The notes: generated from the letters alone by a model not told the origin. A stretch of 64,000 nucleotides of DNA from Brachypodium distachyon (GCF_000005505.3 NC_016132.3:40128914-40192913); one strand, 5' to 3'. Numbered from the stretch's first letter, positions 1 to 11,367 are shown. Translations and numbers: made by a program.

Positions 1-574
1 TCCCGCAAGGGCAGCGGGAAGCAAGTCCTCGCTGCAGAGTCGGGGACTGCTGCGAGGCCTGCAAGGAAGGCCTCGCCCCGTGGCGGGTCTGGCGGCAAGC
101 AGGGCGATGCGCCCCGCTGCCCCATCCACGCCAACTCCACCCACGACGCGCAGGATTGCCGCATCCTGCAAGATATCAAGCAGCCGCGCGAGCAGCGCCA
201 CGAGGAGCGCCGAGCAGCCGGCCTGCTTCAACTGCGACGACATCGGGCATCTCTCTCGAGATTGCCCGAACGACCCAGAGCGGGGCTGAAGCCTGCCGGC
301 GGCAACGCGGCAGGGAGGAAGCCCACGGGGGACGCGGCCAAGCCCGCGTCGGCAGGGAGCGCCCTCCCTGGGGACGAGACGGGGCTCCTGCTGAGGAGCA
401 GCGCGAGTCCGACTGCACTGGCGGCGACGAGCCGGGCTTCCAAGAGCCCCGTGGCGTCGCCTGCATTCATGGGGGAGCTTACGCTCTCCCATCTCACGCT
501 GCGGTGAAGCGCCTCACCCAGGAGTTGTGCGCGCTGTTGCCGGGCGCGGAGCCGCAACAACCGCTGAGGTGGTC
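1..574 (+). pseudogene. Tat gag C-terminal part with zinc knuckle, leading into protease
   Basis: This is the nucleocapsid end of the T1 gag. A CCHC knuckle is visible at about 221-262 (CFNCDDIGHLSRDC, spacing C-x2-C-x4-H-x4-C). An upstream CPIHANSTHDAQDC zinc-binding-like motif, typical of grass Tat gag proteins, is at about 118-162 but in a different frame, so one indel lies between them. The segment ends in a frame reading AEPQQPLRWS at the insertion point of the solo LTR; the next element codons resume at 5196 ahead of the protease. The 5' part of gag is outside the window. GC content is high, as in the rest of T1 and T2. Confidence 0.75.
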
Positions 575-2129
575 TGAAGCGATCCTCCCCCTTACTAGGG
601 TTTGATCTCTGTGCTTACTGTGCTAGTCCCTGGATCGACTCGCTAGGATACACAGTTTCAAGATGTAATATCAAGATAGAAAGGTCAAAAGTATATTACA
701 TTGTATTGATCCAGAATTAAATAGTACCTTACACATTGCATAACCTCATGGGTTAGCTCAATAGAAAATAAAATCTTCCAGCGGAAGGCACAAGATACAG
801 GAGTCCCATAACAACTCCACAGTCGAAACATGTTGGAATGTAAACTCGCAACCCTAACAATTCGTACCTCACTCTTCACCTGGTTCACCTGCAACATTTA
901 AACGTTGCAGCCACTACGGGGTCAATACATTGAATGTATTGGCAAGTTCACCAAAGGGTTATAACAGATCCTATTAAGTACATGCAGTATTTTGGCTAGG
1001 AGGGGTTTGGCTATTTGCATAAAAGCATCAATGTTTCATCCTATCATTTTTAAACAAATAGTTTTATCACTATTGGACACGGGGTAGAAACACCCATGTT
1101 CCTATTAACCTAGGCACATTGAGTAGAAACATCAATGCTCCTACCCGATTCAATCCATTCGTTTTATTCTGAAATTGGAATGAGTGAGACCTTCCTTACA
1201 GCCCCAATATCTAGTTTCTCATAATTGTCCGTAACCGGGGACACGGCTAAGTACTTAGTTTGATACTCTCGAGAGGTGGTACACTTTACCCACAAGAAAT
1301 CGACGTGTTAATCCCTTGCTGTCCTCCAGATGGAGTAGCGACGGCATCGATTACTGGAATTTTCAGAACATATTCCCCCAAACCACCTGAGGGATGCGTT
1401 CCAACCTACACTACTACATACCGATGTCACCTCGGATTCAGGTTCATATTTCTTACATCCATCCTGGCAGAGCCCATAATACCATGTGGTTGTACTGGAA
1501 GCTACTAAACAGGAAACTAGTCCAGTCTCTGGTTACCCCTGGTGGCATTCCTCAGTTGCAACGCAGGCGCTCCCATAGAAATGGCGAGACGACTCATAGA
1601 AATGGACCCATAGAAATGGACCTGACGCCGCATACATCTCCACTTCCTCAAAGCAGCCCACCCAGGACGGTTCATTGAATTACTTGTTTTGCCATACACT
1701 AGGAAAACTATATTTGTAATTCAATAGTATCACATTATAATAATACCGCCCTCGTTTATTATCATTTACTACTACGATGGCAATTGGTGGTTAGCAAATG
1801 GCAAGGGTGTCCTATACTACTAGGAGAGATCATAGTTAGCATAGATACAATAATAATCCTAACAATGCAACTAACAAAATCTAGTGCATAATAAAATAAT
1901 AGGATGATGGTCAAAGTGAACTTGCCTGAGTAGTGTCTTTGTACTCTTCTTCTTTTCAATACTCACAGTTACCGCACTCCGTATAATCTATCGCGAAGAA
2001 CGAAAAGCAATAATAAATAACTATTCGAGAACTCCAAATAAAGAACCAAAGCAGTATACGAAGTTTAAATTAAACAGTACCTAACTACTGTTAGGCTATC
2101 CTAGGCATAGATCTAAGAGGTAGGAACAA

Positions 2130-3340
2130 GGCTTGGGTTCTATCGGAGTTGAAACGGTGAAGTCATTTGCTGTTAACAGATACAATTTTCTAAGGGTCAT
2201 GGGCTACTGTAGAAAAACTTTGGAAGGTGTACAAAGTGGTCCAAAAATTAGAGTTTGGTGTACTCTTGTCACAACAGAAAGAATGAACTGGTTTGAAAAT
2301 ATGGATCAACATGTATGGGCTTTGGAACATTGCTAACCAATAAGACAGTGTTAACAGATACAAAGTTTGGTTGGGCATGGACTAGTGTGGCTAAGTCTGG
2401 AATTTAAGTCTATAGGAACTGTTATAACTTAGATAATTTAGCTGTTTGGCAAATGGTGCTAAATTGCAGAAAATGGGATTAAAAGTATACTACTGTATAG
2501 TATTAACATTGTATTTGCTAACCCAACAAGTCTCATCCCAAAAGGATCTACAGAGAATTAGCTACTGGCTTGCAAAGCTGGCTAGTCTGATTCTGACAGA
2601 TTAAAGATACTAACTTCTACTGAAAATTTACTGGTGATAATGGATTAAAAAGATAGAGGGACAATGGGATGAATTAAACTAGATCTAACAATCTTTCAAC
2701 AGCCACTGGTTTAACCTAAATAGGAGTTGTGAGTCAAAATATACAGGCCTACAAAACAGGCTAATCTATAACAAAGTTTCGGTAACTGAAGGCTTAGAAT
2801 TGGCAGTGGGAAACTGCTGAAGGTACTGTTTTGCAATGAAAATGCACTAGTGTGGATGAACTTGGAAAGGTGTTAAAAGAGGTCTAGGATGTAGATTTGG
2901 ATCTGATCTTGACATGACAGAAAGAATCGTCTAATTTGAAGTAATGGCTCAAAAGATAAAGGCTCCGGAAGACAGCTTACTGATGTGGCAGTGTTAACAG
3001 ATACGACGTTTGATTGAAGATGCACCTCTGTAGATGAAACCTAAGTTGTGCAAGGTGTACACTAATGTGTAGAGCATGATCTAATTGATGATCTACAGAA
3101 GGTTTGGAACCAAACGGATCAATGGAACAACCTACATGAATTTCGAAAGGTGGCTAATGCAGAAACAACGTGCTGTGAATAGCAATTTGAAACGACGATG
3201 CACTACAGAAGCTCTTTGAGACGGGATATTAAAACTGATCTAACCTATATTGGAGGACTTTCTCTAACCACAACAGAAAGATTCGGCCAAAAATGGTATA
3301 CAGGTCAAAAGATATGGGCTTCTAAACATGGCTAATCAAA
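2130..3340. repeat. Degenerate direct repeats inside the K0 LTR
   Basis: Short phrases recur with drift: gtgttaacagatac at about 2170, 2349 and 2989; aacagaaaga or similar at about 2272, 2915 and 3262; and a gggctt...catggctaa-like phrase near 2310 and 3320. Spacing is irregular (roughly 200-430 bp). This looks like an eroded tandem array in the U3/leader part of this LTR subfamily, and the shorter K1 LTR lacks it. No coding potential is evident. Confidence 0.4.
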
Positions 3341-3648
3341 ACTGCTGCGGCTGAAAAGTTGCTTACCGGAAGACACGGAGTTCGCCGGAATTGAATGAGG
3401 ACGGCGATGATGTCGACGTAGGATTCGATGGGGCCGTGGAAGACGTCGAGGTGGACATCGTGACGCAGTTTTCGGGCTCGAGGGCGTCGCCGGACGGCGA
3501 CGGGCAGAGCTCCGGGCGCGGCTTTGGCATGGGGTCGGGGACGGCGCGGCCAACGGCGTCAAGAGGTCACGAAACCTTGTCACAAAGGTAGGCAAGGGTC
3601 ACATGAGTCTACCGGTGAAAAGAATCGAAGAACGGAGGTTTGGGGTGA

Positions 3649-3796
3649 TCTCACCGGCAACAATGGTGGCGGTGACCGACGGAGGAAGACGTCGACGTAG
3701 CCGGCTCTACAGAGGTTTTGAGGCCAAACTTTTTACATGGGAATGGGAGAGGAGAGGCAAAGGCTCAAAGTGACGCGCGTGGAATCCATTTATAGT
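3649..3796 (-). promoter_or_regulatory. LTR TATA box and downstream 5' splice site of K0
   Basis: On the minus strand a TATA box (ACTATAAATGG, 3788-3796) is followed about 140 nt later by a consensus 5' splice site, CCG/GTGAGA, at 3649-3654. The same order (TATA, then GTGAG about 125-140 nt on) occurs in the K1 LTR although the surrounding sequence has diverged. Confidence 0.5.
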
Positions 3797-4511
3797 GGCC
3801 GAGGAGCGAGATCGGGCGCGGGATGTCGACGGCCGGCATTTGGGGCGCCTCTTTTGAAACTGCGATTATGAGAGGAAACTTCAAATTAGTTGCCTGAATG
3901 GGTTCCCGGGATGGTGAGGATTGATGGGATGGTTTCCTTTCGGAGAGAGACGTGCGGGAAGGAAAGAAATCGAAGAAAGAAAATATGGAAGGAGTGATTT
4001 CCTTACGTGCAGAGGAAGAAGAAAGAGCACGAGCGGGCTGGGGCGCTCAGTGGAGATGGGCCGGCCCAGTTGGGTCAGCCCATTCGTTTTTTTTCTTTTT
4101 CTTTTTACATTTTCTGTTTTTATTAATAACTTTTGATTCCTAAGTTCAAATAAGTCCAAATAAACTCCAGAAAATTTGTAAATTTAAATCCTCCAAAGTG
4201 TGAGCTTTTGGGACTTGAATCCTTTCGAAATAAAATAAGTAAAACAAAATACTTTTTCTTATATAAATGTCATTAGGTCTTTATAAGTAAAACATATAAT
4301 AGGTTTTGAAATCTATTTTTCATAAATTAGTTTAAATTCTAACAAAATATTGGGTTGGCATACTTTGCACTAAAATCCTTTCTTAGATAAATACCCCATT
4401 GGGTTGAACTCCAAATAAAATCTCAAATTTATTACATGGTTCACTAAATTCCCAAATAGCTTTATAACACCAAATCACAAATCATGTAAACAATCGCAGA
4501 TGTTTCCAAAC

Positions 4512-4514
<3 letters not shown>

Positions 4515-4559
<45 letters not shown>
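4515..4559. repeat. (TA)n microsatellite, about 22 units
   Basis: An uninterrupted run of TA dinucleotides lies within the U3 part of the K0 solo LTR. Confidence 0.97.
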
Positions 4560-4562
<3 letters not shown>

Positions 4563-5195
4563 GGAAGTCACGTTATCCCACTCTCAACGACGGAATAAAT
4601 GTTGGAATAACATTTGCACATGAGGATGTCACGTTATCCTCTTCTCGAATATTTGATAGTTTCCTCTCGAAAACAAAATGAACACGACAAAGCAAATATC
4701 GAGAGAAACATAGGTGAATCATTATATATGTTTTCTAACCATATACTTGGGAAAGTCATATTATTCCCTTTCTTTAACATTTAACTAAATGTCGGAAAAC
4801 ATTTCTAATTGATTTTAATATTCCAACGATGCTCTCAAATGTTCATGGCATCCAAATTGGAATCTTAGTGTGTTAGTAAATCCTTCAAAAAGAACATAAG
4901 ATTTATTTGAGATGCAAAGAATAATCCGGTGGAAATCATAAGATGCATAGGGGTCCAAAATAGAATAACTTTGAACTTACATAAATGTCCCAATCATGTT
5001 GTATAATTTGGATAGTCATATTAATCCACTCTTTTGTTGAATATTCAAACATGGTGTGGAAAAATTTAAATAAGTCCTAAAATTTTCAAATCCTTCAAAA
5101 ATTCACAACCAAAAATATATTTCCAAAACCTATATTTTATTTAAAATAATTATTTTATTTAACATTCCAGAATTGGAAAATTCTGGGATGTTACA

Positions 5196-5840
5196 TGGTT
5201 GCACGTGCCGATCACCTTCAGCGCCGACGATCACCCAGCGCGGCAGCTGGGTTCAGGGGCATACCCTTCGTGGTCTCACTGATCATCAGCAACCCGGTGA
5301 CCAAGGTTCTGGTGGACAACGGAGCGGGGCTGAACCTCCTATCCGCCAGGTTAGTGGAGAAGCTTCAGCTGCCGTTGGAGCAGCTGAAGCCCACGGACCT
5401 GTTCCGGGGAGTGAACCCTGGGATCGTGCGCCCTCTGGGGCGCATCACGCTGCCGGTGACCTTCGGGTCCCGGGAATTGTGCCTATGGCGTGATGAAGAT
5501 GCCATCCGTGTATGGCGTGCTCTCCATCAGGTGCGATCTCAAGGACGCGGCCTGGTGTGTTGGTGAGGTCGTCAGGGCCGCAGCCGACATCGGTGACGAA
5601 GACGTTGCCGGAGACGAAGGCTCGCCGGGCGACAGCCCGACAGCGAAGAAGGCCCGCGCTGCCCCACAATAGATTGCCGGGGGAAGCACAGGCTCGAGCT
5701 CGTGCCCCGGCAAGGGCCAGAAGCTCAGGGAGGAAGCTGCCCCTCCAAGCCAGCAACAAGGAGCGCACCGTCACCGTCGGTGCGAACCTTACTGCCGAGT
5801 AGGAAAGCGCCCTCATCAGTTTCCTCTAGGAGAATGCCGA
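5196..5840 (+). pseudogene. Tat retroviral-type aspartic protease region
   Basis: Translation from 5195 to 5566 contains KVLVDNGAGLNLLSARLVEK, which fits a retropepsin active-site strand. The catalytic Asp is kept, with NGAG in place of the usual (T/S)GA(S/A), and a hydrophobic Leu-Leu follows. The frame closes at 5566 and the N-terminal part sits in another frame, so the domain is broken by indels. It would cleave the Gag-Pol polyprotein in virus-like particles. It directly follows the solo LTR insertion and precedes RT. Confidence 0.7.
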
Positions 5841-5841
5841 C

Positions 5842-6819
5842 GTGTTCGCTTGGGATCCGTTGGACCTTCCCGGAGTCCCCAGGGAGGTGATTGAGCATCG
5901 ACTCACGGTGCGCCCGGACGCCCGCCCCGTCAAGCAGAAGATCCGTCGGCAAGCGCAGGAGCGGAAGGATTTCATCAAGCAAGAAGTGGACAAGCTCAAG
6001 GCTGCCGGGGCTATCAGGGAAGTTCTGTACCCAACTTGGTTAGCTAACCCTGTAGTAGTACCCAAGGCGGGGAGTAAGCTTCGCATGTGTGTAGATTTCG
6101 CTGATCTTAACCATGCATGTCCCAAGGATCCTTTCCCCGTACCCCGCATCGATCAAATAGTTGATTCCATTGCTGTTTGCGACTTGCTGAGCTTTTTGGA
6201 TGCTTTTTCCGGCTACCATCAAATTAAGATGGCAGTCGAAGACGAGAAGAAAATAGCGTTCATCACCCCGGTTGGCTGCTACTGTTACGCCTGCATGCCT
6301 TTTGGGTTGAAGAACGCGGGCTCAACATTCCAGCGAGCGTTGCGCGAGTGTTTGGGACCCCAGCTAGGCCGCAACGTGGAGGCCTACATGGACGATATCG
6401 TCATCAAATCAAAGCGCGGGGATTCGCTGATTAATGACCTGCGGGAAACGTTTGATAACCTCCGCAGGATCAAACTCAAGTTGAACCCTGAGAAGTGCAC
6501 CTTCGGTGTAGACTCGGGCCAGCTTCTGGGTTTCTTGGTTTCACACAGGGGGATACAAGCCAACCCACGCAAGATAGAAGCAATTGAGAAGATGGAGGCT
6601 CCTCGCAAGGTGAAGGATGTCCAGTGCCTCAACAGCCGCGTTGCCGCGCTGGGCCGCTTCATCTCAGGGTCGGGCGAATGCGCCCTGCCTTTCTTCAAGG
6701 TAATGAAGAAGAGAGGCAGAGGCGGCGTTCCGAGATCTCAAGCAGTACCTGAGGTCGCCGCCCGTCCTCGGCGCCCCCAATCCGGGCGAGCCCCTGCTAC
6801 TCTACCTAGCAGCGACTGA
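5842..6819 (+). pseudogene. Tat reverse transcriptase domain (pol)
   Basis: This is a 325-residue open frame. Near the start it has the pol linker (FAWDPLDLPGVPREVIEHRL). The RT blocks follow: NPVVVPKAGSKLRMCVDFADLN, SFLDAFSGYHQI with the first catalytic Asp, MPFGLKNAGSTFQRA, and AYMDDIVIKSK with the YxDD catalytic pair. The connection region (GFLVSHRGIQANPRKIEAI) comes after. The enzyme would copy element RNA into cDNA in cytoplasmic particles. The frame is lost at about 6700 just before RNase H. The key RT residues are intact, but the polyprotein is interrupted on both sides, so the copy is not autonomous. Confidence 0.93.
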
Positions 6820-7303
6820 CCAGGTGGTTAGCTCGGTGCTGGTTGCCGAGAGGGAGGAACACGTTCCGGGGACTGAGGCTGCGAGGCAGGGGGCTGAATG
6901 GCCCCCGGCAATCACCTCAGACCCCGGGACCACCCCCGAGCCGGCAGCATCGGCACCGCGCAGGCGGCTCGTGCAGCAGTCGGTGTACGTCGTTAGCACG
7001 GTGCTGCGCGACTCCCGTACGAGGTACCGGCAGGTGCAGAAGCTCCTCCTGGGGATTCTGCTCGCGTCCCGCAAGCTACGCCACTACTTTCAGGCGCACT
7101 GCGTCACGGTGGTGTTGGGGTTCTGCCTTGAGCGAGCCCTCACCTACCGTGAAGCCACCGGGAGGGTGGCCGAATGGAGGATGGAGCTGTCAGAGTTCGA
7201 TCTGCACTTCACCAACTCCAAGAGCATCAAGTGTGCGGCCCTGGCGGACTTCGTCGCGGAGTGGACGTCGATGGGTGTAGAAGAGGAGGCGCCGGAGACT
7301 TGA
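6820..7303 (+). pseudogene. Tat RNase H domain (first RNase H), truncated
   Basis: Frame 6824-7303 reads VVSSVLVAERE, then a proline/alanine-rich loop, QQSVYVVSTVLRDSRTRYRQ, KLRHYFQAHCVTVV and GRVAEWRMELSEFDLHF, ending ALADFVAEW. This matches the RNase H of Tat pol, which degrades the RNA strand during cDNA synthesis. ADFVAEWTS is the tether that normally leads into the second, archaeal-type RNase H. The frame ends at 7303 next to a deletion. Confidence 0.8.
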
Positions 7304-7590
7304 TTTCCTGAACTCCACCAACAACACGGCGGAGTACGAGGGTTTGCTCGCCAGGTTGCGGGCAATAATCGCCCTGGACATCAAGCGCCTGGTCGTTCGC
7401 GGGGACTCCCAGCTCGTGATTAACCAGGTTAACAAGGACTACGACTGCCCGCAGATGGCACGGTACGTGGAGAAAGTCCGCAAGCTAGAATGCAAATTAA
7501 ACGGTTTGCGATTCGAGCACGTCAAGCGGAAGGATAACTTCACGGCTGACGAGATGTCCAAGATGGCAGCAGAACGCTGGAAGCCTCCTG
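7304..7590 (+). pseudogene. Archaeal-type RNase H (aRH) of Tat element, N-terminus deleted
   Basis: Residues TNNTAEYEGLLARLRAI, LVVRGDSQLVINQVNKDY and FEHVKRKDNFTADEMSKMA are the middle and C-terminal parts of the extra RNase H specific to Tat elements (the Glu of NNTAEYE and the Asp of RGDSQLV are catalytic). The expected first strand with FDGS and the first catalytic Asp is missing: the tether ends at 7303 and the domain resumes directly at the TNNTAEYE helix. So about 40-60 codons are deleted and this domain cannot be active. Confidence 0.8.
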
Positions 7591-8990
7591 CAGGGGTGTT
7601 CTGGCACAGGCAAGTTACGCCGTCAGTCGCCCCCGAGCCGGTTGCCGGGGAAACCCCTCCGGCAACCAAAGAAAACCCCACAACAGCAGGGGTCCATGCT
7701 GCTGATGTAGCGGCATGCATTGGCAGGGAGACCCCTCCTTGGGCGGTGGAAATCGCCCGTTACCTGAAGGGGGAGGCTCTCCTGGAAGACGACGTCGCCA
7801 CGAAGCGAGTGGCTCGGCAAGCCAAGATGTACGCCGTGGTGGACGGGAACCTCGACCGCAGGCGTGCAAGCGGAGTCATGCTCCTCTGCGTGCCCCAAGA
7901 TGAAGGGCGTGCACTGTTGGAGGAGATACATCGAGGCACATGCTCTCACCATGTGGCCTCCCGGGCGCGGGCCGGCAAGGCGTTCCGGCATGGTTTCTAC
8001 TGGCCCACGGCCTTGGCCGACGCGGAACAGCTGGTGAAGACGTGCTAGGCGTGCCAGTTCCACGCGAAGAATAGCAACTAGCCGGCACAGGCCCTATAGG
8101 TCATCCCGTCCTCGTGGCCATTTCCCGGTCTGGGGGCTGGACATCGTCGGCAAGCTGCCGAGAGTGGTTAGAGGCTATGAGTACTTGCTCATGGCCATCG
8201 ACAAGTTTTCCAAGTGGGTGGAACTAGAACCCGTGCGAAAGGTGACCGCCCAGGCGGCCATCAAATTCTTCAAGAGCATTGTGTGCCTGTTTGGTGTGCC
8301 TAACGGCATCATCACCGACAACGGCACGCAATTCACGAGCGCGGTGTTCCAGGCCTACTGCGAGGGCATGGGCACTAGGATACACTTCGCGTCCGTTGCT
8401 CACCCATGGAGTAATGGACAGGCAGAGCGAGCCAACGTGGAAGTTCTGCGAGGGCTCAAGACGAGAACCTTTGACAAGCTCAAAGGTCACGGGAAACACT
8501 GGGTCGAAGAACTCCAGCCCGTGCTGTGGTCAATCAGGACCACACCTAACCGGGCAACGGGCGAAACCCCTTTCTCCCTTGTCTACGGGGCAGAAGCGGT
8601 GCTGCCCCTCGAGCTCAAGCACGGATCTCTCCGAGTACGCGCATACGGCAACTCCAGCCAACACGAGCAAAGGGTTGACGATCTGAACTTCATCGAAGAG
8701 CTTCGATGCCGGGCTGCTGCGCGAGCCGCGCGCTGTACCAGCAGGGACTCCGTCGTTATCACGATAGACGAGTCCGTCCCCGGGGGCTCGAGAACGGAGA
8801 TCTTGTCCTGCGCCGGATACAAGGAACGAAGGCCGGGAACAAGTTGACTCCAAAATGGGAGGGCCCCTTCCGGGTAGTGCAGGTGACCAGGCCGGGGGCT
8901 GTCCGACTAGAAACCGAAGAAGGCTTGCCGGTGCAAAATAGCTGGAATATTGAGCACTTGCGCAAGTTCTACCTGTGAAGCGGCGGAGCC
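7591..8990 (+). pseudogene. Tat integrase, multiple stops and frameshifts
   Basis: The HHCC zinc-binding part is at about 7915-8060 (EEIHRGTCSHHVASRARAGK, then FYWPT and a C-x2-C pair with a TAG just before AC). The catalytic core is at 8164-8700: DKFSKWVELEPVRKVTA, IITDNGTQF and HPWSNGQAERANVEVLRGLK (second Asp and Glu of DDE). The first catalytic Asp region around 8130 is frameshifted. TAG codons fall at about 8046, 8080 and 8095 where the T2 copy has Glu, Gln and His. The C-terminal domain ends NSWNIEHLRKFYL at 8978 in another frame. It would insert cDNA into the nuclear genome; this copy is dead. Confidence 0.88.
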
Positions 8991-9937
8991 CGACCCTCAG
9001 GTGATGCTGCCGATGCATACCTCTCGAACTAGTGTAGCCGAGCAGCCCCCGCGTGTAAACCACTAGTTATTGTGAATAAAGACAAGTGTTGTTTCCTGAA
9101 TGTTTAGTTGCCTCATTTTATTTGCATGCTCCTTTCACTTCTGTCTCCTGCTCTAGGTGCCCATAAGTCTCTTTCCATACTTAGTTGTGAGCAGGGGGTT
9201 GCCGGAGCCTCGAAAACGTAAACCCGTTGCCGGATCACTCCGGCACGGGGCATGCAGTTGCCGGGCTTCCCGCGACGTGCATCATAGCGTGCAGTTGCCG
9301 GGCTTCCCACGAAGTGCATCATAGCGTGCTGTTGCCAGGCTTCCCGCCACGTGCATCACGGCATGCAGTTGCTCGGCTTCTCGCAACGTGCATCACGCAC
9401 TCGCTGCGTCTGGGAAATAAAAGTGCTCACATCCAAGTTTGGTATCGACCCTGCTGTGCCCGGGGGCTGGGAGGCAGAAGAGTTATCCATACTACTTTGT
9501 GTTTTTCGTGAATTTTGAAAAACAATTGCAGCATCTCGGGCTTGCGAAGAATCAAATGTGCAGGGTAAAGGTGAAATTTTGTGCATTGTAATGCCCGTGG
9601 ACCGTCCACGGGTCGCGGCGTGTAGCAACGCCTTGTGGTGCGGAGCGACCGCAGCCACGAGGAACTCGCCTCACTTCGAGGCCCCTGATTTAGCAGGAAG
9701 CCACCACGTGTGCCACAAAACCTTGGCATGCGGAGTGGCGAAGGCCGTGCCGCACTTCAAGTGGCGGGGCGCCACGTATGCCGCGTTGACCCGGTGCACG
9801 TATGCCGCGTTGACCCGCCTATAGAAGGAGCGTGGCTGTCCTAACAAGGAGCGTGGTTGTTGCGGAGGCGCGGCGGTAGCATCGTCATCGGTACGCATCG
9901 CCGACGGCGATCCTGCCACGGCGTCCCTGTCCTAACA
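8991..9937 (+). other. 3' untranslated tail of Tat element T1
   Basis: This non-coding sequence after the integrase stop matches the inverted T2 copy at 16860-17637 (for example the attgtgaataaagacaagtg block at about 9071 against 17535). It contains the 37-bp repeats at 9250-9398. It ends abruptly at a Tekay LTR fragment, so the opposite-strand gene and 3' LTR expected from T2 are missing here. Confidence 0.7.
9250..9398 (+). repeat. 37-bp tandem repeat, 4 units, in T1 3' tail
   Basis: The phrase GCAGTTGCCGGGCTTCCC recurs at 9254, 9291, 9328 and 9365 with substitutions, giving an exact 37-bp period. Each unit ends acgtgcatca. The homologous stretch in T2 (about 17290-17390) has only one or two units, so copy number varies between family members. 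Confidence 0.9.
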
Positions 9938-10356
9938 AGTACATGCAATTTGAGGCCTAGTGGGGTTCAGGCTTTTTGGCGTGGTAGCAAAACATGATTT
10001 ATCTTACTACAACTGAATGTTACAATATTGATAACTAATGGACACCGGGTAGAAACACCGATGCTCCTATTAATCTAAGGACATTGAGTAGACACATCAA
10101 TGCTCCTAACCCAAGTTCAAACCATTCATTTTATTTAGAAATTGGAATGAGTGAGACCTTCCTTACAGCCCCCAAATCTTGTGGCTCATAATTGTCCGTA
10201 ACCGGGGACACTGCTAAGTACTTAGTTTGACACTCTCGAGAGGTTGTACACATTCTCCACAAGAAATCGACGTGTTAATCCCTTGCTGTCCTCAGAGTAG
10301 AGTAGCAACGGCATCGACTTCAAGAATTTTCAGAACATATTCCCCCAGACCACCTG
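9938..10356 (-). mobile_element. Fragment of a Tekay (K-family) LTR
   Basis: The sequence parallels about 985-1395 of the K0 LTR (tacatgca, ggacaccgggtagaaacacc, cacaagaaatcgacgtgtta) in the same orientation. It starts at a breakpoint with the T1 tail and is cut at 10356 by the T2 LTR, whose insertion point lies in the ccacctg/agggacg stretch of the K LTR. Confidence 0.8.
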
Positions 10357-11367
10357 TGTCATCGCTCGGTGCTCCGACACCGGGGGCGTGCAGCCACGTC
10401 CCCCTTTTAGGTTCGGTAGGGGCGTCTGGGGTGGAGACCAGATGATCGCCGGCACAGCCGATGAGGCCCTACGGGGCCGGCGAGGCAAAGTGCTAGGGGT
10501 ACGCGCTAGTCCAAGAACAGACGCACGCACGTTTTTTACCCAGGTTTGGGCCACCCGGAGGTGTAAAACCCTACGTCCTGCCTGTCTGAGCAGATATTGA
10601 TTACGGATCAAATGTTTACAGGTTGCCGGGCAAGCTCCCGGGCTTTCTCTCAGTGGCTAGGCACTCCTCACTACTCTCCGCTGGCTGCGTACTGGAGCCA
10701 GTAAGCATCTATCGAGCGAGCTTCGTCCGAACCAACTAACTGACCAACCGACTAACCTCTCCAACTGTCTGACCCGTCAACCCTCTAACCCCCTTGACCG
10801 TTGGCATGGGTCCTCCTTTTATACACAACGGGATGCCACACGTGCCACGGTGCATGGGCTACAAGTGTCCAACGGGGAGGCACGCAACTCTCCCTGGTGA
10901 GCTGGTGGCATGCATGGGTGCCACCTCCGCTGCTAGGGGCCTAGGGCCCTAGGGTAGGATTTGACAACCACTGTTCCTTGGATCGGACGGGTAACTACCC
11001 GTCGGTCGGCTCGTTTATTGAGCCGCGCGCCTTACCCCTTGCCTTGGTGGGACCGCGCGTTCCGCGCCCGTCACGCGCCCGTGTGGCGCTGTCCAGTGGG
11101 CCCCACGACCCGAGGCGGGGGCACGCGTCCGGGAACCCCCAGTCCCCGCAAGTCGGCCTGGGAAGCACCCGGGAACCTCCTCCCGGGAAGCAGCTTCCCG
11201 GGAGGTGCCTAAGCGGGAATATTCCTAGAAGCCCCGCTAGCCCCTTTCGGGCTGGTAGCTTGCTGGGGACCTCGTCGGTGCTCCCCGGGATGAGACCTTC
11301 CCGGTAACCCGGGGGAGGGGCCCACGCGTCGCGCAGCGGTGGTACCCCGGGTGCCACGGGTGCGACA
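10357..11367 (-). mobile_element. 3' LTR of Tat element T2
   Basis: It runs from TGTCATCGCTC to GGTGCGACA on the plus strand (minus-strand reading TGTCGCACC...GATGACA). The same termini bound the solo LTR at 46661-47686. A minus-strand TATA box (GTGTATAAAAGG) lies at about 10815-10827. The conserved block with cacccggaggtgtaaaaccc is at 10537-10590. Length is 1011 bp. Confidence 0.88.

Larger units (their letters stand above)
575..5195 (-). mobile_element. Solo LTR of a Tekay-type chromovirus (K0), 4.6 kb
   Basis: Read on the minus strand it begins TGTAACATCCC and ends CGCTTCA, the same termini as the LTRs of the K1 element at 37349-53228. It is flanked by TGGTC (570-574) and TGGTT (5196-5200), a 5-bp target duplication with one C-to-T change. 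No internal region is present, so this is a solo LTR. The first 1.4 kb (575-1990) is close to the other K copies, but 2100-3900 is specific to this copy and explains why it is about 1.3 kb longer than K1's LTR. It interrupts the T1 Tat element between gag and protease. Confidence 0.85.
1..9937 (+). mobile_element. Ty3/gypsy Tat-lineage retrotransposon T1, decayed, split by a solo LTR
   Basis: Order on the plus strand is gag zinc knuckles, protease, reverse transcriptase, RNase H, a second archaeal-type RNase H, integrase, then a non-coding tail with 37-bp tandem repeats. The second RNase H between RNase H and integrase is the hallmark of the Tat lineage. The 5' end lies before the window. The 3' end is lost: at about 9937 the tail joins a Tekay LTR fragment through the shared string aagtacatgca. 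A Tekay solo LTR (575-5195) interrupts it between gag and protease; TGGTC before and TGGTT after are the target duplication, and the reading frame is continuous across the site once the insert is ignored. A second copy of the family lies inverted at 16860-19215. Confidence 0.85.

Noticed and set aside
1260..1508. ORF of about 82 residues (also at 10227, 38061 and 48560) that looks conserved between copies
   Set aside because: It is antisense to the K element, the copies are simply repeats of one LTR block, the K2 subfamily has lost the frame, and the peptide has no domain. Conservation is better explained at RNA or DNA level.
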